In this document: positions 1 through 10,128 of the stretch, one piece after another | Layout of the letters: each line of letters begins with the position of its first letter | How positions within the stretch are numbered: the stretch's first letter is position 1 | Assembly (NCBI GenBank): GCA_036257595.1 | Contig: DATAFF010000160.1 | Coordinates: 1-30,551, forward strand | Length of the DNA: 30,551 nucleotides | Direction: 5' to 3' | From: DATAFF01 sp036257595 | GTDB taxonomy: Bacteria > Pseudomonadota > Alphaproteobacteria > Rhizobiales > Aestuariivirgaceae | Made by a program: the position numbers and the translations under genes | The notes under the pieces: generated by a model | Told to the model about the DNA's origin: nothing | Database searches by the model: none | The model's input: only the letters and a program-made list of their open reading frames with translations

Positions 1-774
1 GGCGGCATCACCGTCGTGGTGAGCGAGGGCAGCATCGCCATTGCCGTCGCCGGCGGCGCGCCCGTCGTCACCATCGATGGCGCGCGAGTCGAGGCCTGGA
101 GCGTTCAAATCCTTTCCCGCAACGACCGCCTCGCCATCCGCCCCGGCCGCTGGGGCAGCTGGACCTATCTGGCAATTGCCGGCACCCTCCCCGCCAAGCG
201 CTGGCTCGGCAGCACCGCCACGCATGCCCAGAGCGGCTTTGGCGGCCGCAACATGGCGGCCGGCGATACGCTGGTGATCGACGATGCCCGCTCCAGGCCG
301 GTGACGCCTCGCAATCTGCCGCTGCCGGTCGGTGCCCGGCCACGCCAGGATGTCCGCGTCGTTCTCGGTCCACAGGACCGCTTCTTCAGCAGCGAGGTTC
401 AACAGAGCTTTCTGTCAGGCGTCTACACGGTCACCGATGCTTATGACCGGATGGGTATGCGGCTCGGCGGCCCCAAGCTCGCCATCTCGGGCAGTCTCGA
501 CATGTTGTCGGAGGCGATTGTCAGGGGCTCGGTCCAGGTTCCCGGACATGGCGATCCGATCGTGCTGCTCGCCGATCACCAGACCACCGGCGGCTATCCC
601 AAGATCGCCACCGTCATCGCTGCCGATCAGGATGGACTTGCCCAGCTCCGCCCGCGCGACCATCTGACGTTTCGCGCCGTCAGCCCCGAACAGGCGGTTG
701 CCGCGGCCCGCATCCGCGATCGCCAGACCCGCGCCTATCTCCAGGCAGTAAGCGATAAAGGCAGTAGGCAGTAG
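1..774 (+). CDS. pxpC: 5-oxoprolinase subunit C / biotin-dependent carboxyltransferase family protein (5' end cut by window)
   Basis: The frame is open from base 1, so 257 C-terminal residues are visible and an estimated 50-80 N-terminal residues lie outside. The protein matches the PxpC/KipA family (also called allophanate hydrolase subunit 2), which works with PxpA and PxpB to open 5-oxoproline to glutamate using ATP in the cytoplasm. Recognisable blocks are GRWGSWTYLAIAG, the STATHAQSGFGGR stretch, VLGPQDRFF, the TDAYDRMGMRL(G)GP stretch and the DHQTTGGYPKIATV block near the C-terminus, all characteristic of the family. The partner subunits would be expected upstream, outside the window. 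The last residues (SDKGSRQ) and the stop codon are encoded by a dispersed palindromic repeat, so the original stop was probably overwritten. It converges on atpC with 43 bases between the stop codons. Confidence 0.9.
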   Translation, partial: GGITVVVSEGSIAIAVAGGAPVVTIDGARVEAWSVQILSRNDRLAIRPGRWGSWTYLAIAGTLPAKRWLGSTATHAQSGFGGRNMAAGDTLVIDDARSRPVTPRNLPLPVGARPRQDVRVVLGPQDRFFSSEVQQSFLSGVYTVTDAYDRMGMRLGGPKLAISGSLDMLSEAIVRGSVQVPGHGDPIVLLADHQTTGGYPKIATVIAADQDGLAQLRPRDHLTFRAVSPEQAVAAARIRDRQTRAYLQAVSDKGSRQ

Positions 775-820
775 GCAAATAGGCAGTGAGCGGTGTTCTT
801 CCCTACTGCCTACTGCCTTA
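744..820. repeat. Dispersed heptamer palindrome, copy 1 (pxpC/atpC convergent junction)
   Basis: The left arm repeats GGCAGTA and the right arm repeats TACTGCC. Bases 758-775 pair with 802-819 as a perfect 18-bp stem around a 26-base loop. The loop contains the core GGCAGTGAGCGGTG (782-795), which is shared with copies 4 and 6 and, with two changes, copy 3. The stop codon of pxpC (772-774) lies inside the left arm, and the stop of atpC (818-820) sits at the edge of the right arm. No U-run follows the stem, so it is not a canonical intrinsic terminator, but it would form a hairpin in transcripts from either side. Confidence 0.9.
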
Positions 821-1216
821 CCCGATCGACCCCTTGAGCTGCCGCAGATGATCGATCGCCTCCTGCGCTTTGAGGCGCGCATGCTCGTCCTTGGCGTCGG
901 TCAGATCTTCTTCGGCATCGCGCAGCTGCTGGTCGAGCTGGTCCGACGACAGCTCGGCAAGCGGAATTGCCTCCTCGGCGAGCACAGTAAGACCAGCCGG
1001 ATTGACCTCGGCAAATCCCCCGCGCACGAAGATCCTCGACGTCTCGCCATCGAGCCCGGTCACCGTGAGGACCCCGGGCTTCAGCGTCGACAGCACCGGC
1101 GCATGCTGCGGCAGCACGGTGAACTCGCCCTCCGAGCCCGGCACCACCACCTGCGCCACATCGCCGGAATACAGCAGGCGCTCCGGCGCCACCAATTCGA
1201 ACCTGAGCTCGGCCAT
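818..1216 (-). CDS. atpC: F1Fo ATP synthase epsilon subunit
   Basis: This 132-residue protein is the epsilon subunit of the F1 central stalk, which links gamma to the c-ring and modulates ATP hydrolysis. The N-terminal beta-sandwich domain (about residues 1-85) has the family pattern FELVAPERLLYSGDVAQVVVPGSEGEFTV-type start followed by LPQHAPVLSTLKPG. The C-terminal part (about 88-130) is a two-helix region rich in Glu, Asp and Lys. It is the last gene of the atpHAGDC operon and starts 9 bases after the atpD stop. The stop codon TAA is followed at once by repeat copy 1. Length and domain layout are normal for alphaproteobacteria. Confidence 0.97.
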   Translation of the reverse strand: MAELRFELVAPERLLYSGDVAQVVVPGSEGEFTVLPQHAPVLSTLKPGVLTVTGLDGETSRIFVRGGFAEVNPAGLTVLAEEAIPLAELSSDQLDQQLRDAEEDLTDAKDEHARLKAQEAIDHLRQLKGSIG

Positions 1217-1225
1217 CGCTGACCC

Positions 1226-2761
1226 TTACGCCTCGGCCGCGAGCTTCTGGGCCTTCTCCACCGCCTCCTCGATGGTCCCGACCATATAGAAGGCAGCCTC
1301 CGGCAGATGGTCATACTTGCCGTCGCACAGGCCCTGGAAGCCCTTGATCGTATCGGAGAGCGCCACGAGCTTGCCGGGCGAGCCGGTGAACACCTCGGCC
1401 ACGAAGAACGGCTGCGACAGGAACCGCTCGATCTTGCGCGCCCGTGCCACCGTCAGCTTGTCGTCCTCCGACAGCTCGTCCATGCCGAGAATGGCGATGA
1501 TGTCCTGGAGCGCCTTGTAGCGCTGCAGGATCGCCTGCACTCGCCGCGCCACCGCATAATGCTCCTCGCCGATGACGCGGGCATCGAGCATGCGCGACGT
1601 CGAGTCGAGCGGATCGACCGCCGGATAGATCCCCTTCTCGGCAATGCCGCGCGACAGCACCGTGGTGGCATCGAGATGCGCGAAGGACGTGGCCGGCGCC
1701 GGGTCGGTCAGGTCGTCGGCCGGCACATAGATCGCCTGCACCGAGGTGATCGAGCCCTTCTGGGTGGTGGTGATCCGCTCCTGCAGCGCCCCCATGTCGG
1801 TGGCAAGCGTCGGCTGGTAACCCACTGCCGAGGGAATGCGCCCGAGCAGCGCCGACACTTCCGAGCCGGCCTGGGTGAAGCGGAAAATATTGTCGACGAA
1901 GAACAGCACGTCCTGGCCCTGATCGCGGAAGTATTCGGCAACCGTCAGGCCGGTCAGCCCCACCCGCGCCCGCGCCCCCGGCGGCTCGTTCATCTGCCCA
2001 TAGACGAGCGCGCATTTCGATCCCACCGCGGTGCCGTCCTTCCGCGGATCCTTGTTGACCCCCGAATCGATCATCTCGTGATAGAGATCGTTGCCTTCGC
2101 GGGTCCGCTCGCCGACCCCGGCAAACACCGAGAAGCCGCCATGCGCCTTGGCGACATTGTTGATCAGCTCCATGATCAGCACCGTCTTGCCGACGCCGGC
2201 GCCGCCGAACAGCCCGATCTTGCCGCCCTTGGCATAGGGTGCCAGCAGATCCACCACCTTGATGCCGGTGACCAGGATCTCGGCCTCGGTCGACTGCTCG
2301 ACGAATTCCGGCGCCGGCTGATGTATGGCGCGCATGTCCGGCGAGCTGATCGGCCCCGCCTCGTCGACCGGCTGACCGATCACATTCATGATCCGCCCGA
2401 GCGTCACGTCGCCGACCGGCACCATGATCGGGCCGCCGCTATCCACCACCTCCTGGCCGCGCACCAACCCTTCCGTCGAGTCCATGGCGACGGTGCGCAC
2501 CGTATGCTCGCCGAGATGCTGCGCCACTTCCAGCACCAGCCGGTTGCCGGCATTCTCCATCTCCAACGCATTGAGGATCTGCGGCAGATGACCGTCAAAC
2601 TGCACATCCACCACCGCACCCATGACTTGCCGCACCCGCCCGACCGACTTTTCCGGCGCCGCCGCCGGCACCGCCGCTGACCGGACCTGCTCGGCCCGTG
2701 CATTGAGCGCCGCCGCCGACCGTCTTGCCGGCTTTCCGGTGGCCTCTGCCTTCCTCGCCAT
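1226..2761 (-). CDS. atpD: F1Fo ATP synthase beta subunit (catalytic)
   Basis: This 511-residue catalytic beta subunit makes ATP in the F1 head at the inner membrane. Walker A is GGAGVGKT (residues 186-193), the GERTREGNDLYHEM segment with the catalytic Glu follows at 217-230, Walker B is VLFFVD (285-290), and the gamma-contacting DELSEDD loop is at 428-434. The conserved fold begins near residue 41 (GRVRQVMGAVVDV). The first 40 or so residues are an Ala/Arg/Lys-rich extension that most beta subunits lack, although similar extensions occur in Hyphomicrobiales such as Brucella and Rhizobium. The start at 2761 is the only plausible one that keeps this extension. It lies 26 bases after atpG and 9 before atpC. 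Confidence 0.98.
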   Translation of the reverse strand: MARKAEATGKPARRSAAALNARAEQVRSAAVPAAAPEKSVGRVRQVMGAVVDVQFDGHLPQILNALEMENAGNRLVLEVAQHLGEHTVRTVAMDSTEGLVRGQEVVDSGGPIMVPVGDVTLGRIMNVIGQPVDEAGPISSPDMRAIHQPAPEFVEQSTEAEILVTGIKVVDLLAPYAKGGKIGLFGGAGVGKTVLIMELINNVAKAHGGFSVFAGVGERTREGNDLYHEMIDSGVNKDPRKDGTAVGSKCALVYGQMNEPPGARARVGLTGLTVAEYFRDQGQDVLFFVDNIFRFTQAGSEVSALLGRIPSAVGYQPTLATDMGALQERITTTQKGSITSVQAIYVPADDLTDPAPATSFAHLDATTVLSRGIAEKGIYPAVDPLDSTSRMLDARVIGEEHYAVARRVQAILQRYKALQDIIAILGMDELSEDDKLTVARARKIERFLSQPFFVAEVFTGSPGKLVALSDTIKGFQGLCDGKYDHLPEAAFYMVGTIEEAVEKAQKLAAEA

Positions 2762-2787
2762 GATGTCGACCTTTCCTCTGATTGGGC

Positions 2788-3669
2788 CTAGAGCGCCTCG
2801 GCGCCCGAGATGATTTCGATGAGTTCCTTGGTGATCTGCGCCTGGCGCTGCCGATTGTAGCTGAGTGTCAGGCGGTTGATCATGTCGCCGGCATTGCGGG
2901 TGGCATTGTCCATGGCGCTCATCCGCGCCCCTTGCTCGGATGCGGCGTTCTCCAACAGGGCCCGGAACACCTGGACCGCGATATTGCGCGGCAGGAGATC
3001 GGCCAGGATCTCCTCCTCCGAGGGCTCATATTCATAGACCGCCCCGGGCCCCGCCGGCGCGCTGCCCTCGTCCGCCACCTTGACCGGGATGATCTGCAGC
3101 GCCCGCGGCACTTGGGTGATCACCGATTTGAACTCGGCATAGAACAGCGTGCAGACATCGAACTCGGCCGCGTCGAACAGCCCAAGGATCCGATCCGCGA
3201 TCGCCCGGGCATTGGCGAAGCTCAACTGCCGGACGCCGCGCAGCTCGATGGTGTCGATGATCATCCGCCCGTAATTGCGTTTGAGAATGTCGAAGCCCTT
3301 CCTGCCGACGCACAGGATCTTGACCGAGTTGCCCTCGCTGAGGATGCGGTCGATATGTTCGCGTGCCAGCCGCGCGATCGAGGCGTTGAAAGCGCCGCAC
3401 AAGCCTCGCTCAGCCGTGCACACCACCAGCAGATGGCTGCCGCTCGACCCGGTGCCGGTGAGGAGTTGCGGCGCACCGGGCAGGTTGCCCATCGCCGTCG
3501 CCAGATTGGCGAGCACCGCATCCATGCGCTGCGAGAACGGCCGCGCCGCCAGCGCTGCCTCCTGGGCGCGCCTGAGCTTCGCCGCTGCCACCATCTGCAT
3601 GGCCTTGGTGATCTTCTGGGTCGCCTTGACCGATGCGATCCGATTGCGGAGATCCTTGAGGCTGGGCAT
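2788..3669 (-). CDS. atpG: F1Fo ATP synthase gamma subunit
   Basis: This 293-residue gamma subunit forms the rotating central shaft of F1. The N-terminal coiled-coil strand is the typical MPSLKDLRNRIASVKATQKI followed by TKAMQMVAAAKLRRAQ. The Rossmann-like middle carries the conserved CTAERGLCGAFN stretch (near residues 130-141), and the C-terminal helix contains the usual RMSAMDNATRNAGDMI and LTLSYNRQRQAQITKEL segments, with an EIISGAEAL end that packs inside the alpha-beta barrel. It lies 9 bases after atpA and 26 before atpD, as expected for one polycistronic unit. Nothing unusual is visible. Confidence 0.97.
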   Translation of the reverse strand: MPSLKDLRNRIASVKATQKITKAMQMVAAAKLRRAQEAALAARPFSQRMDAVLANLATAMGNLPGAPQLLTGTGSSGSHLLVVCTAERGLCGAFNASIARLAREHIDRILSEGNSVKILCVGRKGFDILKRNYGRMIIDTIELRGVRQLSFANARAIADRILGLFDAAEFDVCTLFYAEFKSVITQVPRALQIIPVKVADEGSAPAGPGAVYEYEPSEEEILADLLPRNIAVQVFRALLENAASEQGARMSAMDNATRNAGDMINRLTLSYNRQRQAQITKELIEIISGAEAL

Positions 3670-3678
3670 CGCGTTCTC

Positions 3679-5210
<1,532 letters not shown>

Positions 5211-5211
<1 letters not shown>

Positions 5212-5771
5212 CAGGCGGTCCCCTTCATGGCCGTCTTGAGATTGTTGAGCTTGGTTCTGAGCGAGGAATCGACCATCCGCGACCCGGCCTTGACGACGAG
5301 GCCGCCAAGGATCGCCGGATCGACCTTGGCCGTCAGGCTGATCGACCGTCCGAGAAGCCGCGCCAGCTCGTCCTTCAGCGCCTGCACCTGGCTGTTGGAA
5401 AGGGGCTCGGCGGAGGCCACCTCGGCCGTGGTCTCGCCCTTGGCCTCGGCCCTGAGCGCCTGATAGGCGCCGATCATGTCGAGAATGGCATAGAGCCGGC
5501 GGTTCTGCGCCGCGAGCAGGACGAGCTTGGCCGCAAGGCCGGAGATCGCCGCCCGTTCCAGCACCGCGTTGAGCGCCCGGATCTGATCGTCGGCGGAGAA
5601 CACCGGATTGCGCACCAGCCGCATCAGATCCGGCGACTGCTCCACCAGATTTGCGAACCTGAGCAGCGCCTCGCCGACATCCTCGACCGCCTCTTCCTGC
5701 TGCGCCAGCTCGAACAAGGCCGTCGCATAGCGCCCGGGCATGCCTGAGACCGATTGTTCCTTGGCCGTCAC
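5211..5771 (-). CDS. atpH: F1Fo ATP synthase delta subunit
   Basis: The delta subunit (about 186 residues) joins F1 to the peripheral stalk. The family signature SGMPGRYATALFELA lies at the N-terminus, and the C-terminal LRTKLNNLKTAMKG resembles the conserved end where delta contacts the b subunits; the segment VDPAILGGLVVKAGSRMVDSSL precedes it. I place the start at the GTG at 5771 because GGGAGAGGGG lies 6 bases upstream on the coding strand. Another in-frame GTG at 5795 would add eight residues (through that Shine-Dalgarno-like stretch) and has a weak ribosome site. It is first in the atp operon, so the promoter should lie in 5772-5918, but I see no convincing consensus there. Confidence 0.95.
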
Positions 5772-5787
5772 GACTGGCCCCTCTCCC
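5772..5787 (-). promoter_or_regulatory. Ribosome binding site deciding the atpH GTG start
   Basis: On the minus strand the sequence AAGGGAGAGGGGCCAGTC immediately precedes the GTG at 5771. The purine-rich AGGGAGAGGGG block is a good Shine-Dalgarno match at a normal distance, which favours this GTG over the one at 5795. Confidence 0.6.
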
Positions 5788-5918
5788 TTGTGCACTGCCC
5801 CGGGATGATTCCCAATTTTCGGTTGTTCGTGGAATTACACGAGGTGCCGCGCCTCGCCCGGGGCAAGGCGGCTCAACGGCTGACCTCCTATCACAGGCCG
5901 GCGAGGCAAGGCAACAGA

Positions 5919-5993
5919 GGCAGTAGGCGTAAGGCAGTAGCACAGCGCTCCTATCACTGCCTACTGCCTATCGCCTATCGCCGACTGCCCTAC
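5919..5993. repeat. Dispersed heptamer palindrome, copy 2 (downstream of priA, upstream of atpH)
   Basis: This is the most diverged of the six copies. AGGCAGTAG (5932-5940) pairs with CTACTGCCT (5961-5969), and GGCAGT (5919-5924) can pair with ACTGCC (5984-5989) to extend an interrupted stem. The priA stop codon (5990-5992) lies at the edge. The loop does not keep the exact core of copies 1, 3, 4 and 6, although on the minus strand it reads GGCAGTGATAGGAGCGC, which is partly similar. It lies between two genes transcribed in the same direction, where it could separate the priA and atp transcripts. Confidence 0.8.
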
Positions 5994-8161
5994 AGGAAGT
6001 TGTACGGATCGACGTCCACTTCCAGCTTCAGCGAGCCCCGCGGCTCGACGCCCTTGAGCCAGTCGGTGATGAACCCCTGCAGATCGACATCGCGCGCCGC
6101 CCGCACCAGGAACCGCCAGCGATGGCGGCCCTGGACCAGCGCCAACGGCGCCGGCGCCGGACCGAGCACCGTCACCTCCCGGGTCACCGGCACCCGCCGC
6201 GCCAGCGCCCGCATGAACCGCTCGACCTCCGCGGCGTCCCGGGCCGAGCCGATCACCCCGGCAAGCCGGCCGAAAGGTGGCAGCCGCGCCGCCTCCCGCA
6301 CCCGCCGCTCATGGCTGAGAAAGCGGTCGCGGTCGCCCGCCTTGAGCGCCTGCATCAACGGATGGGTTGGCAGATGGGTCTGCACCAGAGCCCGCCCCGG
6401 CCTTTCGCCGCGCCCCGCTCGCCCCGCCACTTGCGCCAGGATCTGCCAGGTGCGCTCCCCGGCCCTCGGATCGATGGTCTCGAGCGCGAGATCCCCATCC
6501 ACCACCCCGACCAGCGTCAGCTTCGGGAAGTGATGGCCCTTGGCCACAAGCTGGGTGCCGATCAGGAGATTGTAGCGGCCCTTCGCGGCATCGCTGAGCG
6601 CATCCTTGAGCAGGTTGCCGCGATTGAGGTCGGAGGAGAGGAGCGTCATCGCCGCATCCGGGAACAGCTCGGCTGCCTCTTCTGCCAGCCGCTCGATCCC
6701 CGGGCCGCACGGCACGAGCAACCCTTCCGCGTCGCAGGACGGGCACCGTGTCGCGGTCGGCTGCTGATGACCGCAATGATGGCACAGGAGCTGCCGCCGG
6801 AAGCGGTGTTCCACCAGCCAGGCCGAGCAATTGGGACACTCGATCCGATGACCGCAGGCGCGGCACAGCGTCAGTGGTGCATAGCCGCGACGATTGAGGA
6901 ACAACAGCACTTGCTCGCCCGCCGCCATCGCCTCCTGCATGGCGCCGACCAGGGTCGGCGACAGCCACCGCCCCGGTTCCGGGCCCGCCGCCCTGAGATC
7001 GATCAGTTCGACGCTCGGCACTTCCTTTCGCGCACCATGACGGTGCCGCAGCACGAGATGGCGGTAGCGCTGCCGTCCGGCATTGACCAGCGATTCGAGC
7101 GACGGCGTCGCCGAGGCGAGAACCACCGGAAACCGGCCTAGCGAGCCCAGCACCACCGCCATGTCGCGCGCATGGTAGCGCACCCCGTCCTCCTGCTTGA
7201 AGGCCGGCTCATGCTCCTCGTCGACGACGATGAGCCCGAGATTGCGCCATGGCAGGAACAGCGCCGAGCGCGCCCCCACCACCACCTTGGCCGCCCCCGA
7301 AGCGACGCCGAGCCACACCCGCTCGCGCTCGCGCTGCCGCACCCCCGAATGCCATTCGGCGGGTTGCGCCACGAACCGCCGCTCCACCCTTTCGAGAAAG
7401 CTCTGGGTCAGCGCGATCTCCGGCAGGAGCAGCAGAACCTGCTTGCCCTGCGACAGCGCCGCTGCCATCGCCTCGAAATAGACCTCGGTCTTCCCCGAGC
7501 CGGTGACGCCGTCGATCAGCGTCACCGAGAAGGAGCGGGCCGCCACTGACCGGCGCAGTTCTTCGGCCGCTGCCGTCTGCTCGGAATTGAGCGCGACCCG
7601 CTGGCCCAGCGGCTCCGGCGTCGAGAACGGCTGGAACGGTGACAGCGCCACCTCGCGGAGCGCCCCCTGGCGGGCAAGCCCGCGTACCACGCTTGACCCC
7701 ACCGCCGCCTCCGCCGCCAGCTCGCTCGCCCTGAGCGCCATCCCCTGGCGCGCCACCGCCAGCACCCGCGCCCGCTGCGGCGTCAGCTTGTCGGGCTCGA
7801 CGTCGCTCGCGACATACGCCACCGTGTCGCGCCGCCCCGCGAATACGCCCGGCACCCTGAGGCACAATCGGAGAATGTTGCCGACCGGCTCGAGATAATA
7901 GGCGGCGATCCATTCGATGAAGCGCCGCGACAGTTCGGGCAGCGGCGCCATCTCGCAGCGGGCGGTGATCGGCTTGAGCTTGAGGTCCGAAACCGGCTTC
8001 GATTGCTCTCGCCACACCACGCCGATCGTCTGGCGCGTTCCAAGTGGAACATGAACGAAATCGCCCGCCGCGACTTCAAGATGCGGCGGCACCGAATAGG
8101 AATAGCAACCCTCGAGCGCATAGGGCAGCAGCACATCGACGGTCGTTGGAGGGTTGCTCAT
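5990..8161 (-). CDS. priA: Primosomal replication-restart helicase N'
   Basis: PriA (723 residues) is a 3'-5' superfamily 2 helicase that recognises stalled forks and reloads the replisome. The N-terminal DNA-binding domain begins VDVLLPYALEGCYSYSVP. Walker A is GVTGSGKT (218-225), the DEEH box is at 314-317 and SATPS at 350-354. Eight zinc-binding cysteines, C433, C436, C442, C445, C460, C463, C473 and C476, form the two-zinc insertion. The later helicase motifs include LIGTQLVAKGHHFPKLTLVG and QVAGRAGRGERPG. I chose the ATG at 8161, where homology begins; an upstream in-frame start at 8236 would add 25 unrelated residues into the fsa promoter region. It is divergent from fsa. Confidence 0.95.
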   Translation of the reverse strand: MSNPPTTVDVLLPYALEGCYSYSVPPHLEVAAGDFVHVPLGTRQTIGVVWREQSKPVSDLKLKPITARCEMAPLPELSRRFIEWIAAYYLEPVGNILRLCLRVPGVFAGRRDTVAYVASDVEPDKLTPQRARVLAVARQGMALRASELAAEAAVGSSVVRGLARQGALREVALSPFQPFSTPEPLGQRVALNSEQTAAAEELRRSVAARSFSVTLIDGVTGSGKTEVYFEAMAAALSQGKQVLLLLPEIALTQSFLERVERRFVAQPAEWHSGVRQRERERVWLGVASGAAKVVVGARSALFLPWRNLGLIVVDEEHEPAFKQEDGVRYHARDMAVVLGSLGRFPVVLASATPSLESLVNAGRQRYRHLVLRHRHGARKEVPSVELIDLRAAGPEPGRWLSPTLVGAMQEAMAAGEQVLLFLNRRGYAPLTLCRACGHRIECPNCSAWLVEHRFRRQLLCHHCGHQQPTATRCPSCDAEGLLVPCGPGIERLAEEAAELFPDAAMTLLSSDLNRGNLLKDALSDAAKGRYNLLIGTQLVAKGHHFPKLTLVGVVDGDLALETIDPRAGERTWQILAQVAGRAGRGERPGRALVQTHLPTHPLMQALKAGDRDRFLSHERRVREAARLPPFGRLAGVIGSARDAAEVERFMRALARRVPVTREVTVLGPAPAPLALVQGRHRWRFLVRAARDVDLQGFITDWLKGVEPRGSLKLEVDVDPYNFL

Positions 8162-8250
8162 GGACAGGTGCGAATCGCCGGTCGCGAGGGTGCGACACCG
8201 GTGTACTGGTCGCGCCATTGTGCTATGGCAAGCCATATGTTGGAGGCGTC

Positions 8251-8904
8251 ATGAAGTTTTTCGCCGATACCGCCGAGCTTGGGGAAATCCGGGAGCTGGC
8301 CGCCATGGGCCTGCTTGACGGCATCACCACCAATCCGAGCTTGGTTGCCAAGGCCGGACGGGATTTCAAGGAGATCCTTCGCGAGATCTGCGCCGTGGTC
8401 GAGGGCCCGGTCAGCGCCGAGGTGACGGCGCTCGACACCGACGGCATGCTGGCCGAAGGGCGCCACCTTGCCGGCATCGCACCCAACATCGCGGTGAAGG
8501 TGCCGATGACGTGGGAAGGCCTCAAGGCCTGCCGCGCTCTGTCGCAGGCCGGCACCAAGGTCAATGTGACGCTGTGCTTCAACGCCAATCAGGCTCTGCT
8601 GGCCGCCAAGGCGGGCGCCGCTTTCATCTCGCCCTTCATCGGCCGCCTCGACGATGCCGGCGAGGACGGCATGGAGGTGATCGAGGAGATCCGTCAGATC
8701 TACGACAATTACGATTTCGAAACGGAGATCCTCGCCGCCTCGATTCGCTCCGTCAATCATGTGAAATATGCCGCCCTCGCCGGGGCCGATATTGCAACCG
8801 TGCCGCCGGCCGTGCTCAAGGCGCTGGTGAAGCACCCCCTGACCGACAAGGGCATCGAGCTCTTCACCGCCGATTGGAAGAAGACCGGCCAGAAGATCGT
8901 CTGA
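8251..8904 (+). CDS. fsa: Transaldolase-like fructose-6-phosphate aldolase (TalC/FSA family)
   Basis: This 217-residue enzyme belongs to the short transaldolase family (TalC/MipB/FSA). The Schiff-base lysine is K83 in NIAVKVPMT, the substrate loop GITTNPSLVAK is at 24-34, and the TLCFNANQALLAAKAGAAFISPFIGR region and SIRSVNHV motif are all conserved. It catalyses either transaldolase or aldol cleavage of fructose 6-phosphate; sequence alone does not separate the two activities. The ATG at 8251 has TGGAGG eight bases upstream. The gene is divergent from priA (90 bases between start codons), a pairing common in Hyphomicrobiales, and converges on rplS with 15 bases between them. Confidence 0.92.
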   Translation: MKFFADTAELGEIRELAAMGLLDGITTNPSLVAKAGRDFKEILREICAVVEGPVSAEVTALDTDGMLAEGRHLAGIAPNIAVKVPMTWEGLKACRALSQAGTKVNVTLCFNANQALLAAKAGAAFISPFIGRLDDAGEDGMEVIEEIRQIYDNYDFETEILAASIRSVNHVKYAALAGADIATVPPAVLKALVKHPLTDKGIELFTADWKKTGQKIV

Positions 8905-8919
8905 CCGGCCGCGCGGCTC

Positions 8920-9342
8920 TTATTCTCCCTGCTCCGCAGCCTCGGGCTGCGCCGCTGCCGCGGGTGCACTCTCGACCCCGACGCCGCGCATCCGCTCGGC
9001 GATGCGCGCCGATTTGCCGGTGCGGCCGCGCAGATAATACAGCTTGGCCCGCCGGACCTTGCCGCGGCGGACCACCTTGATCCCGTCGACCAATGGCGAA
9101 TAAACGGGGAACACCCGCTCGACACCCTCGCCATAGGAGATCTTGCGCACCGTGAAATTCTCGTTGAGCCCGGACCCCGAGCGGGCGATCACCACGCCCT
9201 CGTAATTCTGAATGCGCGACCGCTCGCCTTCCTTGACCCTCACCGCGACCACCACGGTGTCGCCGGGCGCAAAATCCGGAACTTGCCGCTTGGCAGCAAT
9301 CTTTTCCGCCTGCTCGCGTTCGAGCTCCTGGATAATGTTCAT
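8920..9342 (-). CDS. rplS: 50S ribosomal protein L19
   Basis: L19 (140 residues) lies at the 30S-50S interface. It begins MNIIQELEREQAEKI and contains the family blocks PGDTVVVAVRVKEG, RIQNYEGVVIARSGSGLNENFTVRKIS, GEGVERVFPVYSPLVDGIKVVRRGKVRRAKLYYLR and GRTGKSARI. The C-terminus carries an Ala/Glu-rich extension beyond the universal core, typical of alphaproteobacteria. The ATG at 9342 has AAAGG upstream; an earlier in-frame start at 9399 adds residues unlike L19. It is the last gene of the ffh-rpsP-rimM-trmD-rplS block, 81 bases after trmD. Confidence 0.97.
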   Translation of the reverse strand: MNIIQELEREQAEKIAAKRQVPDFAPGDTVVVAVRVKEGERSRIQNYEGVVIARSGSGLNENFTVRKISYGEGVERVFPVYSPLVDGIKVVRRGKVRRAKLYYLRGRTGKSARIAERMRGVGVESAPAAAAQPEAAEQGE

Positions 9343-9423
9343 TTTGGCTACCTTTGAAAGAGTTGCGGCGTGTGTAACGGCGATCCCGCCAAAAATCAAC
9401 CACGGCGCTTAACAGAGCATGAA

Positions 9424-10128
9424 TTAACCGCTGTCCTTTGGCCGCCGCGCGTTCCACAGATCAGGCCGGCGTTCGCGGGTTGCCCGCTCGGCCTCCAGGC
9501 GTTTCCACCGGGCGATCGCCTCGTGATCGCCCGACAGCAGCACATCCGGGATCTCCCGGCCCTCGAACAGCCGCGGTCGCGTGTAATGCGGATGCTCGAG
9601 CAGACCATGCTCGAAGCTCTCCTCATGCGCCGAGCGCGCCGTCCCCATCACTCCCGGCAGCAACCGGACAGCCGCATCGAGCACGATCAGCCCCGCGATC
9701 TCGCCACCCGACAGCACATAATCGCCGACCGACACCTCCTCGAGCTGGCGCGCCGCAATGATGCGCTCGTCCACCCCCTCGAAATGGCCGCACACGATCA
9801 CCACCCCGGGACCTGCGGCGAGCCGGCGAGCCATCGCCTGATCGAGCCTTGACCCACGTGGGCTCATCAGCAGCCGTGGTCGTTCGTCCCCTGGCCCCGT
9901 CGCGTTGTCGATCGCGCGCGCCAGCACATCCGCCCGCATGACCATGCCAGGCCCGCCACCGGCCGGGCTGTCGTCGACCGTCCGGTGCCGGTCTTGCGCC
10001 GATGCCCGAATGTCCAGCACCTCGAGCAACCATATGCCACGCTCCTGCGCCTTCCCGGCGAGAGAATGCCCCAGCGGCCCCGGAAACATCTCCGGATAGA
10101 GCGTGAGAACGCTTGCGCGCCAGCTCAT
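9424..10128 (-). CDS. trmD: tRNA (guanine-37-N1)-methyltransferase
   Basis: TrmD (234 residues) methylates G37 next to the anticodon and prevents +1 frameshifting. It has the SPOUT-knot signature: DDSPAGGGPGMVM (52-64), CGHFEGVDER (113-122) and SVGDYVLSGGE (133-143), which together form the SAM-binding trefoil knot. The start ATG overlaps the rimM stop as ATGA, so the two are probably translationally coupled, as in many bacteria. The length is normal. Confidence 0.97.
   Translation of the reverse strand: MSWRASVLTLYPEMFPGPLGHSLAGKAQERGIWLLEVLDIRASAQDRHRTVDDSPAGGGPGMVMRADVLARAIDNATGPGDERPRLLMSPRGSRLDQAMARRLAAGPGVVIVCGHFEGVDERIIAARQLEEVSVGDYVLSGGEIAGLIVLDAAVRLLPGVMGTARSAHEESFEHGLLEHPHYTRPRLFEGREIPDVLLSGDHEAIARWKRLEAERATRERRPDLWNARRPKDSG

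Noticed and set aside
744..820. Heptamer tandem arrays as a CRISPR array
   Set aside because: The units are 7 bases and contiguous, there are no spacers of uniform length, and no cas genes are present. The arrangement is a palindrome, not direct repeats with spacers.
5212..5943. N-terminal extension of atpA to about 754 residues
   Set aside because: The frame stays open upstream of the ATG at 5211 but overlaps atpH completely, its residues do not resemble any ATP synthase, and the atpA start overlapping the atpH stop is standard.
8905..8919. GC-rich palindrome GCCGCGCGGC between fsa and rplS as a terminator
   Set aside because: A 10-base self-complementary run leaves no usable loop for a stem, and the downstream T content is weak. 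It is more likely chance in GC-rich sequence.
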